Shown: positions 1 through 10,811 of the stretch, in pieces | Position numbering within the stretch: position 1 is the stretch's first letter | Layout: each line of letters begins with the position of its first letter | Source: Agroathelia rolfsii | Lineage: Eukaryota; Basidiomycota; Agaricomycetes; Amylocorticiales; Amylocorticiaceae | Assembly: GCA_018343915.1 (NCBI GenBank) | Contig: JABRWF010000003.1 | Coordinates: 4,774,001-4,838,000 of the forward strand | DNA length: 64,000 nucleotides | Direction of reading: 5' to 3' | Made by a program: the position numbers and the translations under genes | The notes under the pieces: model-generated | The model's input: only the letters and a program-made list of their open reading frames with translations | The model's database searches: none | Told to the model about the DNA's origin: nothing

Positions 1-1790
1 AAAGACTGTTGCTCATTCTCCATGGCCCTACAGGACACTGATGGCAATACCGTGCTCATGCTGCTGGCTGATAGAAAGCCATCTACCTCGGGCTCTCATC
101 CAGCACACGACGGCGACAATGGCCCCACTCTGCGCATGGCTCGTTCGTATCATGAGCGATACGTCGAGTCCTATCCATACATTCTAGATTGGGCGAACAC
201 ACTTGGGAAGACCATGCTGCATATTGCCGCTCTCAACGGAAACGAAGAGCTTGTTAGCGTACGTAATCTGATAATACAAACTAACACAGGAGCTTATGCT
301 GTCTTATACAGATGCTCTGTGATCTAGATGCCGACGTAGACCTGCCTGATGTCGAGGGTAGCACGCCATTACACCAGTGAGTTTTGGGGTATCATTATTT
401 CATGTGATGTTAATATTAATCCTCGCCCCCGCAGTGCAAGTGCCTGGGGTCATATTACAGTAAGTAGTGGCGTGACATGCCATTCTTGGTCTTATCTAAT
501 AAATGAACACAGATCGTTCAAATGCTTATCGAGCGAGGTTGCCAATTTAATGCCAAAAACAACCAAGGCTTCTCGGCACTGGACTATGCTTATTCGTGGG
601 CCCGATTCCTTCGTTAGTCCTGCCGTTTTTGCTAATGAGCTCTCTCGATCTTCAGTTTTAGCACCAAAGATAGCTTGGAGAATTCCGTTCGAAACCAATA
701 CGAGCTGAAAAAGAAGTCGCGCAGGCGATTGCCTGTCTCACGCACAAAGGATTTGTCCATAGCTGCTGTGACGCCATCACTTCCGATCACGCCGCCTACA
801 CCGACTTTGGCAAATACTAATGGCTTTTCTTCAACGACGCACAATGGCTTCCGTAGCAAGCTAGGCGCTCGTATACGTAGTGGCTCTGGTACGAGTCGAA
901 CCACGAACACATCAGATTCCGGCGATTTAGATGGTAGCAGTCATGGACCAAGCTATCACGGGAACAGCCAATCCTCGGCATCATCTCCTTCGCATACCCA
1001 TGTCTATCAGGGCAACGGTTTTAGTGACCGTCTTCAGCCGCCCTACCCTGTACATGCTCAATCCCCCGGTCACATCTCTAGCACACAGTCATCGCAAGCG
1101 TCAACTTTGCAACTGCCTCCCAGCTCAATCTCAACGTTCTCACCTATTGTCACCCGAACATTGGAGAGGGATCAGGATGCCATGCAAAAGTACATACTCC
1201 GGAATCGAAGTGGAAGTTCATCGACGACAGACACCCGGTCCACATCAGCAGGACGCTCTGATGGGGACGACGGTCCGGCGCATGTATCCCGGGTTGTTGC
1301 AGCGACCTCTTCTACTGGTCCTCCCCAGCGGAGATTACGACCTTCGTATTCGGCGGCCCAGTTGCGCACACAATACACGGAGCCAATTGCTGAAGAATCC
1401 CTTCCAGACGCGATTCGCAATCGGTCTGGCACGAATCCTAGCAGCGATAGGCCACCTGTGCCGCCGATACCTCCTAACCTATCCCGCTCATCATCACAAA
1501 GATCTCAGCTCGGAAGCTCGCGATCGTATACAGATCCGACGTGGGACGACATTGACGGGGGTGGTAGTGTTGGCGGCGGCGGCGGCGGTGGTGGTTCTTC
1601 GACGGCGCAGTATGCGCGTTATGTTGAGCCACCGCTTGACATAGATACGAGCTCCGTCACAACACCTACGTCGGCGAGGAAGTTGTTGTTCAACATTCGG
1701 TCACGACCTGCGGGGACCATAGCTGACTTGGTTCCGCTAACGCGTCACCGGCGAGGATCGTCATCGGCATCGCTGCGTACTGGCGCATAA
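1..1790 (+). CDS. Ankyrin-repeat protein with Ser/Thr/Pro-rich tail (5' end missing)
   Basis: The gene enters from the left edge and I see five exons: 1-258, 312-376, 435-459, 513-595 and 656-1790. Joined, they give at least three ankyrin repeats; typical repeat cores are GKTMLHIAALNGNEELV, GSTPLHHASAWGHI and QGFSALDYAYS. The last exon leaves the repeats after a short basic stretch (KKKSRRR) and becomes a roughly 350-residue Ser/Thr/Pro-rich tail with a Gly run near 1570-1594. Ankyrin repeats are protein-binding modules, so this is probably a scaffold. The layout (N-terminal ankyrin repeats, long disordered tail) resembles the TORC2 subunit Avo2 and related fungal ankyrin proteins, but the repeats alone cannot settle that. 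The ATG at 22 need not be the start, because the frame is open to the window edge. Confidence 0.85.
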
Positions 1791-4240
1791 ACCTCTTCAA
1801 TTTTTTTTCTTTTTTTTTTCGGTTCTTCTCACGTTCGAATCCTCTTTCTTCTACAAAAGGGAGTCATTTGATATTTCTTTCTTTGTAACATGGCTTCTCG
1901 CAACCACATCTGCATTACTAGACCTCTTTTGCTTGGGGCGTTCTCTTTTCTCTCTCTTTTCCACAATCGGCTTGTGGTCTGTACGTATTTATTTCTTTTC
2001 TTTTCTTTTGATACCACACCCAACCACCTCTCAATAGCACAATTTTCAGTTCTGCATTTTTTTTTTCTCATTCACTTTCCTACATTTGCCATTCTTTACC
2101 CTTTATCTCTCTCTAGCTCTTTCTTCATTCCATGCAACACATACACCTGGTTTCAAGTCTCTCGCTCATACACATGTATATATCATGCTTGTCTGTGTTC
2201 CTCTTTCTCTCCAACAACTTTGAACATTTAACTACCTGTCTCTCAGTGTATCCATTACTCTTTTTGCTCCTTCCTCCGTTCTGTGACTCACATTCCGTCT
2301 TGTCCAATCCAAACGTGAACATTTGGGCTCTCCTTCCCCCTTTGCTCTGCTGTAGTACGCTGCTGAAACACATTGGACAGTTGCACCCTATTACAAGCCA
2401 TATGGAGATCGTCACTCCCTTTCTTTCTGCTAAGGACATTCCCCCCCCCCCCGGTTTTATATGCCTCACCTTTTTTGTCTCATTCTTGCATTTGATCTTG
2501 CTCTTACACCTCAAGATTCAAGACTACTTACAGTCTTGAAAGCGATATTGTCATCATCGGCGATACGCGTGTATATGTGTACCATACTGTTTGTGTCCTA
2601 TCTTGTACTAACCCATGTCCTATTCCTGCGGACTCTCTGCTTGTTTCTGTTTTCAATGTACTTCTGATTCTGTTGAATATCATGGATATATTCAAAGTTT
2701 GCATATTGAATATCTGTTGTTGTGACGATTGATCGAAGGATTCTATTCATTAATCTGCTGCGCATACATGGATGGGGTTTGTAATTACCAAATGCTGTCT
2801 GTGACCGTGCTTGTTAAGGTCGTGACTAACATGAGGTGAAGTCTGTCTGAGTCTGGGCCCAGCCACTGCTACCACACACTGGCTGGCGTGTCGTGTTAGG
2901 TGTATTATGAAATACTTCCGAAGATGATCCATCCCGTAGTATGGTAAGTACATGCAGTAGAAGCAGGTAATAGTCTCTATTTAGACCGCTTAGGTAGGTA
3001 CTATATTCCCACCTTGTGATAGGGGCCAGCTGATCTGCAATGAAGGGTCCACGCCGAGTTATGCAGTGAAGCTGCCGTTTCTTACAGTCTGACTCGGAAC
3101 AGAAAGGTGTCATGGGAAGAGATGGTGACGGACTTGGACTCGTGTCTTGATTACTAGGGCTTTCTCGTGGTTCTTGGCGTGTCAGCCTGGCGCAGCCTCC
3201 CCTAGATGGAACTTTGCCTTTCGTTTTTTTTTGGGGGGGGGCGGGCGGTCATCATTACTATTGATCAATACAAGTGCCCCCGTGCCCACTCCAATTAGGG
3301 GGGTGTGTGTGTGTCATTGGTACAGGCCATAGTATATACAATTACCCAGGTTTCACATGCAAAGTGACGAAAGTGTCTACTGTTGAGAAAGTTTCAAGTC
3401 GGGCATCTCCTGTCGTCCAGGTCCGTCTGGTGGCAAGCGCATGGATGGACATAGATTATCTATCCGATCCTAAAATAGGCGGATGGGGATCACCGCTCGT
3501 ATCTAGCCGGGAAAGCAGGGCCGGGAGATCTTCGAGCTATACACGCCTTTTCTTCTGTGAATATCGATGTACGTGATGGTGAGGAATCCGAATATGGCAC
3601 TGTTATCGAAAGCACGCAATTCCAAAGGGCGTATTATTATTCATCTGGTATTGCTGCACAGCACTCGGTTTTGACTGCAATTAAATCATCGAGTCCATTA
3701 TCATATGTTAGGAATACTGCTTGTGTTTTTAAAGCTAAGAAGTAAGACTACCGCTGGTTATTTGGATGAGTCCACAATGAACTTCGTCAAAGGATAAGAT
3801 GAAAATTCTACGAGTCTACGTTAGTATGGCAGGAGGACTAGACTAAGCGTAAGTGGTAAGCAGGTGTTTGGCTATCACCGTAAGTTGCCGAAAGTCGTGT
3901 TCGCTTCAAGTTCCCTGCTGCTGCTTGCTGCCCACTGGCATGCATGACCGTGCTCGAGCAGAGGCAGAAAGTGCACTCATCCTGGATACAGCAAGGCAAG
4001 GAGATATTTGAATGCATAGTTGAATACGGGCTTCTGTGTGTAGATGTGACTGGATCGAGAGAGTGCGTCGGGAAAGAGACCCAAGATGCTTGTTGTGGAA
4101 ATGCGGGGAAGTGTAGTCCAATTGCATCAATTATTACACAGGCACCGTCGGCACACTGGGCACCAGCAGCAAGCATCTGCGCATCCCGTCCACGGCTCTC
4201 TCCACCACCACCACCACCACCACGTAGTCCACTACCACAA
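1791..4240. other. Long intergenic region, pyrimidine-rich in its first half
   Basis: About 2.45 kb lie between the ankyrin gene and the transporter. From about 1795 to 2660 the + strand is strongly T/C-rich with many TTTCTTT and CTCTCT runs, and it holds a 12-C run at 2441-2452. Around 3225-3250 a T tract runs into nine G (3233-3241). A short GT repeat lies near 3303-3314. Open frames here are low-complexity or hydrophobic by composition, and I recognise no protein family in any frame. The last part should be the transporter promoter and leader. Confidence 0.6.
4202..4222 (+). repeat. CCA trinucleotide repeat in transporter leader
   Basis: About seven tandem CCA units lie 20-40 nt before the chosen transporter start codon. 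They are probably in the 5' leader. They would encode a Pro run if translation began upstream, but the upstream frame does not look like protein. Confidence 0.7.
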
Positions 4241-7065
4241 ATGACATTCCCTGCCGTCGCCGACGCAGACCCCGACCCCACTACCCAGATCCCATGGCCA
4301 GGCCGCTCAAAGCGCCAGTCCAACGAGAACGTCGCCAACCTCCAGGCTGCCGCCGACAGCCATGAGGGCAACAACAATCACGCTTCCAACTCAAATAGCG
4401 ATCGCGTCGACAAGAAGCAGTCCAAGAACCGTCTCTCGACATGGAACCTCATCACGCTCAGTCTCGGTATGTGTGGCTCCCAGATTGCGTGGACTGTCGA
4501 GCTAGGGTGAGTTTCACTCTGAGTCATTGTGTTATCCTTGCCGTTCTGAGCTCGCGTGCACTGCTTAGCTACGGAACTCCATTCCTTCTCAAGCTTGGAC
4601 TCTCGGAACAGCTTACTAGCCTTGTGTGGCTTGCGGGGCCTATCAGTGGACTCGTCGCACAACCTCTGATAGGCAAGACACCGTCCATACCACCGTCCCG
4701 GTCACGTTCACGTTCACCCGCTAATCTCCTTAATTGCCTCAGGTGCTATATCCGACAAGAGCACAAGCAAATATCGCCGCCGATACTGGATCATTCTATC
4801 AACCGCCGTCTTGACCTTTTCTGCTCTCCTGCTGGCTTACTGCGAGGACATTGCTGCTATCATTGTCGATGTCTTTGGTGGAGGATCAGGCGATTGGGAT
4901 CCCGTACGGCAGAGACAGGTGCGTAGCCGTAATTTTTCCGCTGTGGATTCTGATAAGGTGACGTCTGAGGCTTCATACGTCATGAATAGGTTAAGAACAC
5001 GGCTATCGGTTTTGCTGTCCTGGCCTTTTACTTGCTCGATTTTGCTCTCAATGCGTTACAAGCTTCCCTTCGTAACCTACTCTTGGATATCGCACCACCT
5101 GAACAGTTGAGTGCAGGAAATGCCTGGCATGGTCGTATGCTTCACGCTGGTAACATTATTGGTTATGGATTCGGTATGCATTCTCTATTTCTATCTACTT
5201 GATTGGATCTCTCTCTTTTTCTTTCTTTCTTAACGCTTTGTGTGCATATAGGCTTCCTCCCTCTGGCCAGCTTACCCCTCCTGAGACTGCTTGGCGGATC
5301 ACAGTTCCGCAAGTTCTGTATCGTTGCTACCATATTCCTTGACCTCACGGTCCTTGTCACATGTATGTCCCATGAGGAGAAGGCGACTGAGGCTGCTATT
5401 CAGAAGAGCAGGTGAGATATCCCATATCCTGATTCATATGATTATAATACATCTTTCTCATTCGTTTGCAGCAGTAACAACAACTTGCAGGTGCTCAAGG
5501 ATATATGGGACGCCATCGTCAAGCTACCCAAGCCGATTAGACGTGTGTGCTACGTGCAAGTGTTTGCCTTCATGGGATGGTGGGTAGGAATCATGTTTAT
5601 CTCGGTTTTCTCGGAATTGATAATCGTTATTTAGGTTCCCATTCTTGTTCTATGCGTGAGTGGGGATCTTGCTTGCCCGTCTGTCTCCTTAGGTACTGAC
5701 CATTCAAGATAGAACAACATACATCGGACAAGTCATGGCTTACGAGCAAGGTAAAGAGCCAGATGACGAACTTGCCACCCGTATGGGTGAACTAGCCCTG
5801 CTGGGCTACAGCATCAGTATGTCCCCTACCCCATCCCACAACATGCAAGCCTACATTGCTCATTTCCATCTTTTCTCAACACCAGTCGCCGTTGCCGCCG
5901 GTACGATTCTTCCACACCTTGCACGACGCGATAAGCGCTTGATGCCGCATGAGGGCGACACGGACGAAGACGCTGAGCTGACCCGCATCCGCAACACCGT
6001 GCTCGAATGGCGCGCCGAGGCGGCCAGAAAGGGCAAACCGCTCCGTTTACCTGTTATGCCGTTCTTGCTTCGTAATGTCTGGACGGGTGCGATGCTGTTG
6101 TTTGCAGTGTTGATGCTCTCGACGTTCTTCATCGAGACGGTGTTCACGGTGGGTGATAGTGTATTTATTGATAGGAGTTGATGGTTGCTGAAGAAGTTTT
6201 CTTCTTCTTCTTCTGTAGGCCACGATTATGGTTGGGCTTGCGGGTATCAGTTGGGCGGTATGCATCTTCCGATCAGATATTCTAGTGCTTTGTTATTGAC
6301 CTACAGCCATATCTAGGTCGCATGCTGGGCACCTTTTGCTATCATCATGGAGGTGAGGAATTAAGCTTCGCAATCAACCTCTGATGTCTTATAACTCAAA
6401 ACGACGACGTGACAGTTCCTCAAAGAACTCAACGCACCCAAACCGACAACCGAGCCCCATTTGCGTACACGCCCGGGCCATCAGCGCTTCACGTCGACGC
6501 CTGCCCTACACCGCACCCGCCCAAGTGAATCCGGTGTCAACGCCAACGAGCGTCAGCCGCTCCTTCGTCGGCGCTCGTACGACGAGCTCGACGCCGCCGC
6601 TGCGGCCGAGCAGAATGCCGCGGGCGCTGTTGTTGGTGGGACGATTCTGGGTATACATAATCTGGCGATTGTGATGCCTCAATTTGTGGTGCGTTTAGCT
6701 TCTGTTTGGCTCCAAAAAATAACAAAATAATAATGATGACGTTGTAATTCAGATCGCAATCATGTCCAGCTTGATCTTCCGTGCTGTGGATGGTGTGGAG
6801 AGCGTTGGCGAACCTGGTACGCACAACACTTACTATGGCAAGAACGGTGTCGCCTGGGTGCTTCGGTTCGGCGGATTGTGCGCTTTGGTGCGTTCATTTT
6901 GTGCCGATCGTTTTAGTTGTCAAGGGCGCTAACTCTGAGTTGTTCCCTTTCCTTTTGTAGTTTGGTGCGTTGATTGCACGCAGGGTGCCCCCAACGCGCG
7001 CAGAGAAGGAGATGCGCCGCCGTCTGGGCGAGATGCGTGTCCTCAAGACCGAGGGCTTTGCTTGA
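4241..7065 (+). CDS. Sucrose/alpha-glucoside-type H+ symporter (MFS/GPH family)
   Basis: Plasma-membrane sugar:proton symporter of the plant/fungal SUT group (S. pombe Sut1-like), about 690 residues over 14 exons. The first exon gives a polar N-terminus and then membrane segment 1 (WNLITLSLGMCGSQIAWTVELGYGTP). Later family marks are the segment 2-3 stretch GPISGLVAQPLIGAISDKS followed by the basic loop KYRRRYWI, and the segment with LRNLLLDIAPPEQ. The central loop (RIRNTVLEWRAEAARKGKP) and a second loop near 6560-6640 with ERQPLLRRRSYDEL and a poly-Ala run are cytosolic-type hydrophilic inserts. The C-terminus has the last helices and a basic tail. The second intron (4673-4742) starts with GC. 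The start at 4241 is the first ATG whose frame looks like protein; the upstream in-frame extension to 3944 is Cys-rich and unlike the family. Substrate (sucrose or maltose) is inferred from the family only. Confidence 0.87.
4673..4742 (+). other. GC-AG intron in transporter gene
   Basis: The conserved PLIG/AISDKS junction can only be read if the exon ends at 4672 and resumes at 4743. The intron therefore begins GCAAGAC and ends CAG. The exon ending in AG before GC fits the stringent donor context known for GC-AG introns. Confidence 0.85.
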
Positions 7066-7846
7066 GTCTTGAGCGCTCCCCAGTGTCAATGCACCATACT
7101 TGAAACAAGCACGCATAACTTACCGTCTTTTCTGCTTTGATTAATTGCCATACATTTCTTCGAGTGGTTGTTCCTTTCTCTTTCTCTCTTTCTTTCCACC
7201 ACTGCCCTTCAACATCATTTGGTTATCGAATTGCTCATATCCCCCTGTCGACCCTTTTCCACTGGTTTATGGACTCTGTGTTTGTTCTATTTTATCATAT
7301 GCTCGTCTCTCTGTGTGTGTAGCTTTGTCCCACATCATCGCTCGTTGAAGGGCTTGTCTTTATAATAATATCATCATCGTCGTCTACACACTGACATTCA
7401 CGAACTGTAAACCTAAAGATTCAATTTTTTCGGAATTGTGAATGCAGAACTTATAGGAGCTCAATGAGCCCGATTATATATCACCATTCAGAATCAATAT
7501 ATGGTTATTTGTGTAACTTAAGCGTCGAAAAATCGTCCACACTGCCCCTAACAATTACGATTATATTTCGTCTTTGACATATCTATTACTTATCCCTTCC
7601 ACGTGTCCTCAATTTTGATGCCTAGAGCATTACAAGTACGCAGACCGATTATCATTGCAATCCAAATGGGACCGTGGCTTGATCTACATGTATACTAGCA
7701 GTTACCAGAGAGTGCCATAATACCAGTTTTCTTCGCAACAACTTCAAGTGTAGATGTCAATAACTTCTCATTTTCACCTCATTGTTCATATCCCGCTTTT
7801 CTTTAGATTGTCTTCTGCAGCCGCAGTCTACTTGTTCTATACGAGT
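7066..7846. other. Convergent intergenic region
   Basis: This is the shared 3' flank of the transporter (+) and DPH6 (-). It is T-rich just after the transporter stop (7130-7400) and AT-rich beyond. I see no gene or RNA here. Confidence 0.6.
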
Positions 7847-10680
7847 TCATGCACTGATAACGTGTATTGCCATGTCCCATCCGTCATGTGCCCTTGTTGA
7901 AATGCTGCGGCAGGGGATATATGTTGCGGGCGGTGGTGGCGAGGGTACACCTGCAAAAGTTCCGCGAAGAGCTTGGTCAAGTACTCCCACTGCGATTGTT
8001 TAAATATGCGTTAGTGGTTTTTCGAATTGTTGTACTTGTGAGAATGCTGTGGCAGGGAACACGAACCCGATGCCGATGATAGAAAAGGCGTATGGAACAT
8101 GCGTACGGATACCGCATGTTTGATCGCATTTGTGAATTCAGGAGGAAGGTTTTGGGTAATCTCGGAGACGGGATCTACGGCATTCATTCAATTTTTATGA
8201 TTTTTTTAAGTTGGTTTTCAGTCAGAGTAAAGAAGGGTAAAGGACTTACGGGATACTTTGAAGCAAATGATGGCCACCGATGCTGCAGACTGTTCGAAGG
8301 AGGAGGTTTCCCAGTATACTGACGTACTGTCGGATCCATCTGTGCTCACCAAACCTGTAGTGAAATATACAATGTCGGTGGTTCGTCATGAGTAGACGGT
8401 GCATTGAAAATAAGTCATATATCTTACAAGAATTGGTTGTGGGATTGTACATCTGAGTGTAAGGGTCGCCATCTTCGTCGACACCCGAGAATCTGCCAGT
8501 ATGGATCAGGTCTTGCCTCTCTACTAGAGCACCTCTGGGTAGGCCTTTAACGACTAGGAAGAGTGAAGGTGGCGAGGCTTTTCCCACGGGCTATCCGATG
8601 GAAATTTAGTTAACGATGTAATTAAAAGAAAAAAAAATTGCTTGGTATATGCGGAGACGATTGCGCACCTTTTCATGCAGTTCAGCTGTCCTTCGAACGT
8701 GATCAATATCGTGCTCGTTGACAAGCCAATAGATCTTCGATTGGATACGCTCTTCCCATTTATGCGTCGTCGTCGACGGGTTACTGCCATTAGTGTTTTC
8801 GAGGGCATTGACGACACGGGCGACATGCTGAAAAGACAATGCAGTTTCTAATGAAAGTGATTGAGGCAATGGCATCGATAAGCTTGCTGGAATCAGGCCA
8901 ATTTGGCCGGAGATGAACATCCTTTCTCCGACCTTGCATAGATGATTGATTATTTCTCGTGATAGGATGAGAATCATGATCATATTACATACCACTACTA
9001 CCTGAGAATATGGTCCAATGTTGGCGGGTGCCCAGTAGCTCATACTTTGAACATGCAGTGCCTGACGCTTGAGCGACTCGGTTTCGGAAAATGCGATACA
9101 ATCGAGTCGGATGTGAATGTGATCTGGAAGATCGACCGCTATGGTTGCACGAGAAGGTGGACTAGTACCGAAGAATGAGCCGTAGATCGGGTTAACGTGT
9201 GTAAAGAGATCCATCGAAGAGAGGTAAAGGTTGATTGTAGTGCAGTGTGAGAGATCGAGAGAATAACGTTTTAGTTCCCCTGATGGTGATGATTACATGA
9301 TTAGTTGCTGTTACGGTTGTCTTTAATAGCATGCAACCTTGGAGAAGTATGAAGCATTCCGTAACTTCATGCTCGAAGGTTATGTCGCTGGTGTTTTCTC
9401 TTGGAGCATATTGCACATGGCTTACGCTGACCCAGGGCCCATTTTGTACACTACGCATCTTGTTGTCCGGTTGCCCACCTAGGGCAAACGGTAGATTGAA
9501 ATCGGATGGACGAAGGGTGTACGGTGTTGAATCGCCCACAAGTCCTTCATACGGTTTATCTAAAAGAGCCGGTTGAGCTGGATTGGCACATTGCGATTCT
9601 TTCTCTTCGAGAACAGCGTTCTTGATGCGAAGGTAGGCCACTGTAGCAAAATCGTTATCGGAGTGGATGAATGTTTCTACTTCCGTTCTGAGCACCATCG
9701 ATTCAATCAGTGTATAAAAATATCGACGAGAGGGGGAAGAAAAATCAAAATTACAATCGTATGCGCTTTTTAAACAGCGGACAGTCCAGTGTAAAGGATT
9801 CATATTCGCCTCCTTCGCCGCATATATGTGAGCCATAGAGTGAATTCTAGAATTTTCATAAGACAAACGGTAGAGGTCTCAATAAGTAAAGAAAATATTA
9901 TACCAATTTTCTCAATGTTGGCTGTAGCTCAGCCAAAGATTTCCCGAGGTGCGCCTTAGTGAGCCCGATGCCTGCAACTTTGATCACGACGGCATTCATT
10001 TGTGCATCAATCATTTCTTGCAATAATTCGTCTTGATCTCTTTGCCAGAGATAGCAGAGAGCTGTAAGTCCAAGTCGGTTGCATCTTTATATGATATAAC
10101 AGATCAGAACTTAGTTGGCAGCGAATCATGTTTATTGGCATCCGCACACATGTTCCACTCTCACTCTTTGGTAGTTGGACAAAATGGCACCGACGGACAC
10201 CCCTTTCACGTCAGGGTGGTAAGTCTCGAGAAATAGGAATCAGATTTTTTTTCTCGTTCCAGTCAATATGTGCGCCGTTCTACCTTAACAGTAGAAAGTA
10301 GATCAAATAGATCCTCGGTCTCGTCCCCAGGTATACCATTACGCGATGTAGCATTTCTTGCACCGTACTCAGAGCCCTGTTCAATTGACTTTCCAGATAT
10401 CACTTGACGATAGAGCGGGACATCCAAGGCCTTGGAAATGAAATGAATTGCGTCTTGGCCTACGGTCTGGTACAGATATGAATCGAGTTCCTCTGCCAAT
10501 GGTGCAGCGACGAGTAGTAGGTATGGCAACACAAACAGTAAGTCATTAAATAGAGTAAGGACCTTTCCCATCTTCCGGTCTCAACGATGCAGCTGCGATG
10601 AGCTCATGACCATTCTTGTGGCAGTGAAGCAAGTTGTAACAACTGTCTTTTCCTCCACTGAGAAGTGCAACATATTTCAT
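7847..10680 (-). CDS. DPH6: Diphthine-ammonia ligase (diphthamide synthetase)
   Basis: Catalyses the last step of diphthamide formation on elongation factor 2: ATP-dependent amidation of diphthine, in the cytosol. About 700 residues over roughly 12 exons, close to the 685 of yeast Dph6. The N-terminus is the ATP-pyrophosphatase fold with the PP-loop SGGKDS at residues 8-13, followed by ELDSYLYQTVG, the GVSVGAILSNYQRVRVE stretch, and CGEGGEYESFTLDCP, all typical of the family. The C-terminal half holds two RidA/YjgF-like domains; SYWAPANIGPYSQ opens the first and ISGQIGL follows. The last exon (ending 7847) was added because the splice gives ATYIPCRSIST, which fits the usual C-terminal end better than the earlier in-frame stop near 8014. 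The ATG at 10680 starts MKYVALLSGGKDS, as expected. It is divergent from FRS1, 131 bp away. Confidence 0.93.
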
Positions 10681-10811
10681 GATAAATGGTGATGGTGACT
10701 GGTCGGAAGCAAGAGATTCTGATGGTGGCTGTGTAAGATCTAATCAATGCACGCCAAATCATTTCTTGACTCACCGTGACTTGTGTTGTCTTCCGTTGGA
10801 TCATTATCATC
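10681..10811. promoter_or_regulatory. Bidirectional promoter DPH6/FRS1
   Basis: Only 131 bp separate the start codons of two divergently transcribed translation genes, so both promoters and leaders must lie here or overlap the other gene. I see no TATA box. A loosely repeated GATGGTG sits near 10686-10727. Confidence 0.75.

Noticed and set aside
1841..1852. GTTCGAATCC resembles a tRNA B box
   Set aside because: No A box or acceptor stem upstream; the surrounding 80 bp are T/C runs.
1890..2667. Overlapping hydrophobic reading frames that look like membrane proteins
   Set aside because: Composition effect of a T/C-rich tract (Phe, Leu, Ser codons); no family sequence, no splice logic.
3944..4240. 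Upstream in-frame extension of the transporter
   Set aside because: Cys-rich, unlike the family, and it ends in the CCA repeat; the ATG at 4241 gives a normal N-terminus.
3838..4377. 179-codon minus-strand frame
   Set aside because: Low-complexity Gly run is the CCA repeat read backwards; it overlaps the transporter's first exon.
7847..10680. DPH6 as a broken pseudogene because of many short frames
   Set aside because: Each break falls at GT..AG sites that restore conserved sequence, so these are introns.
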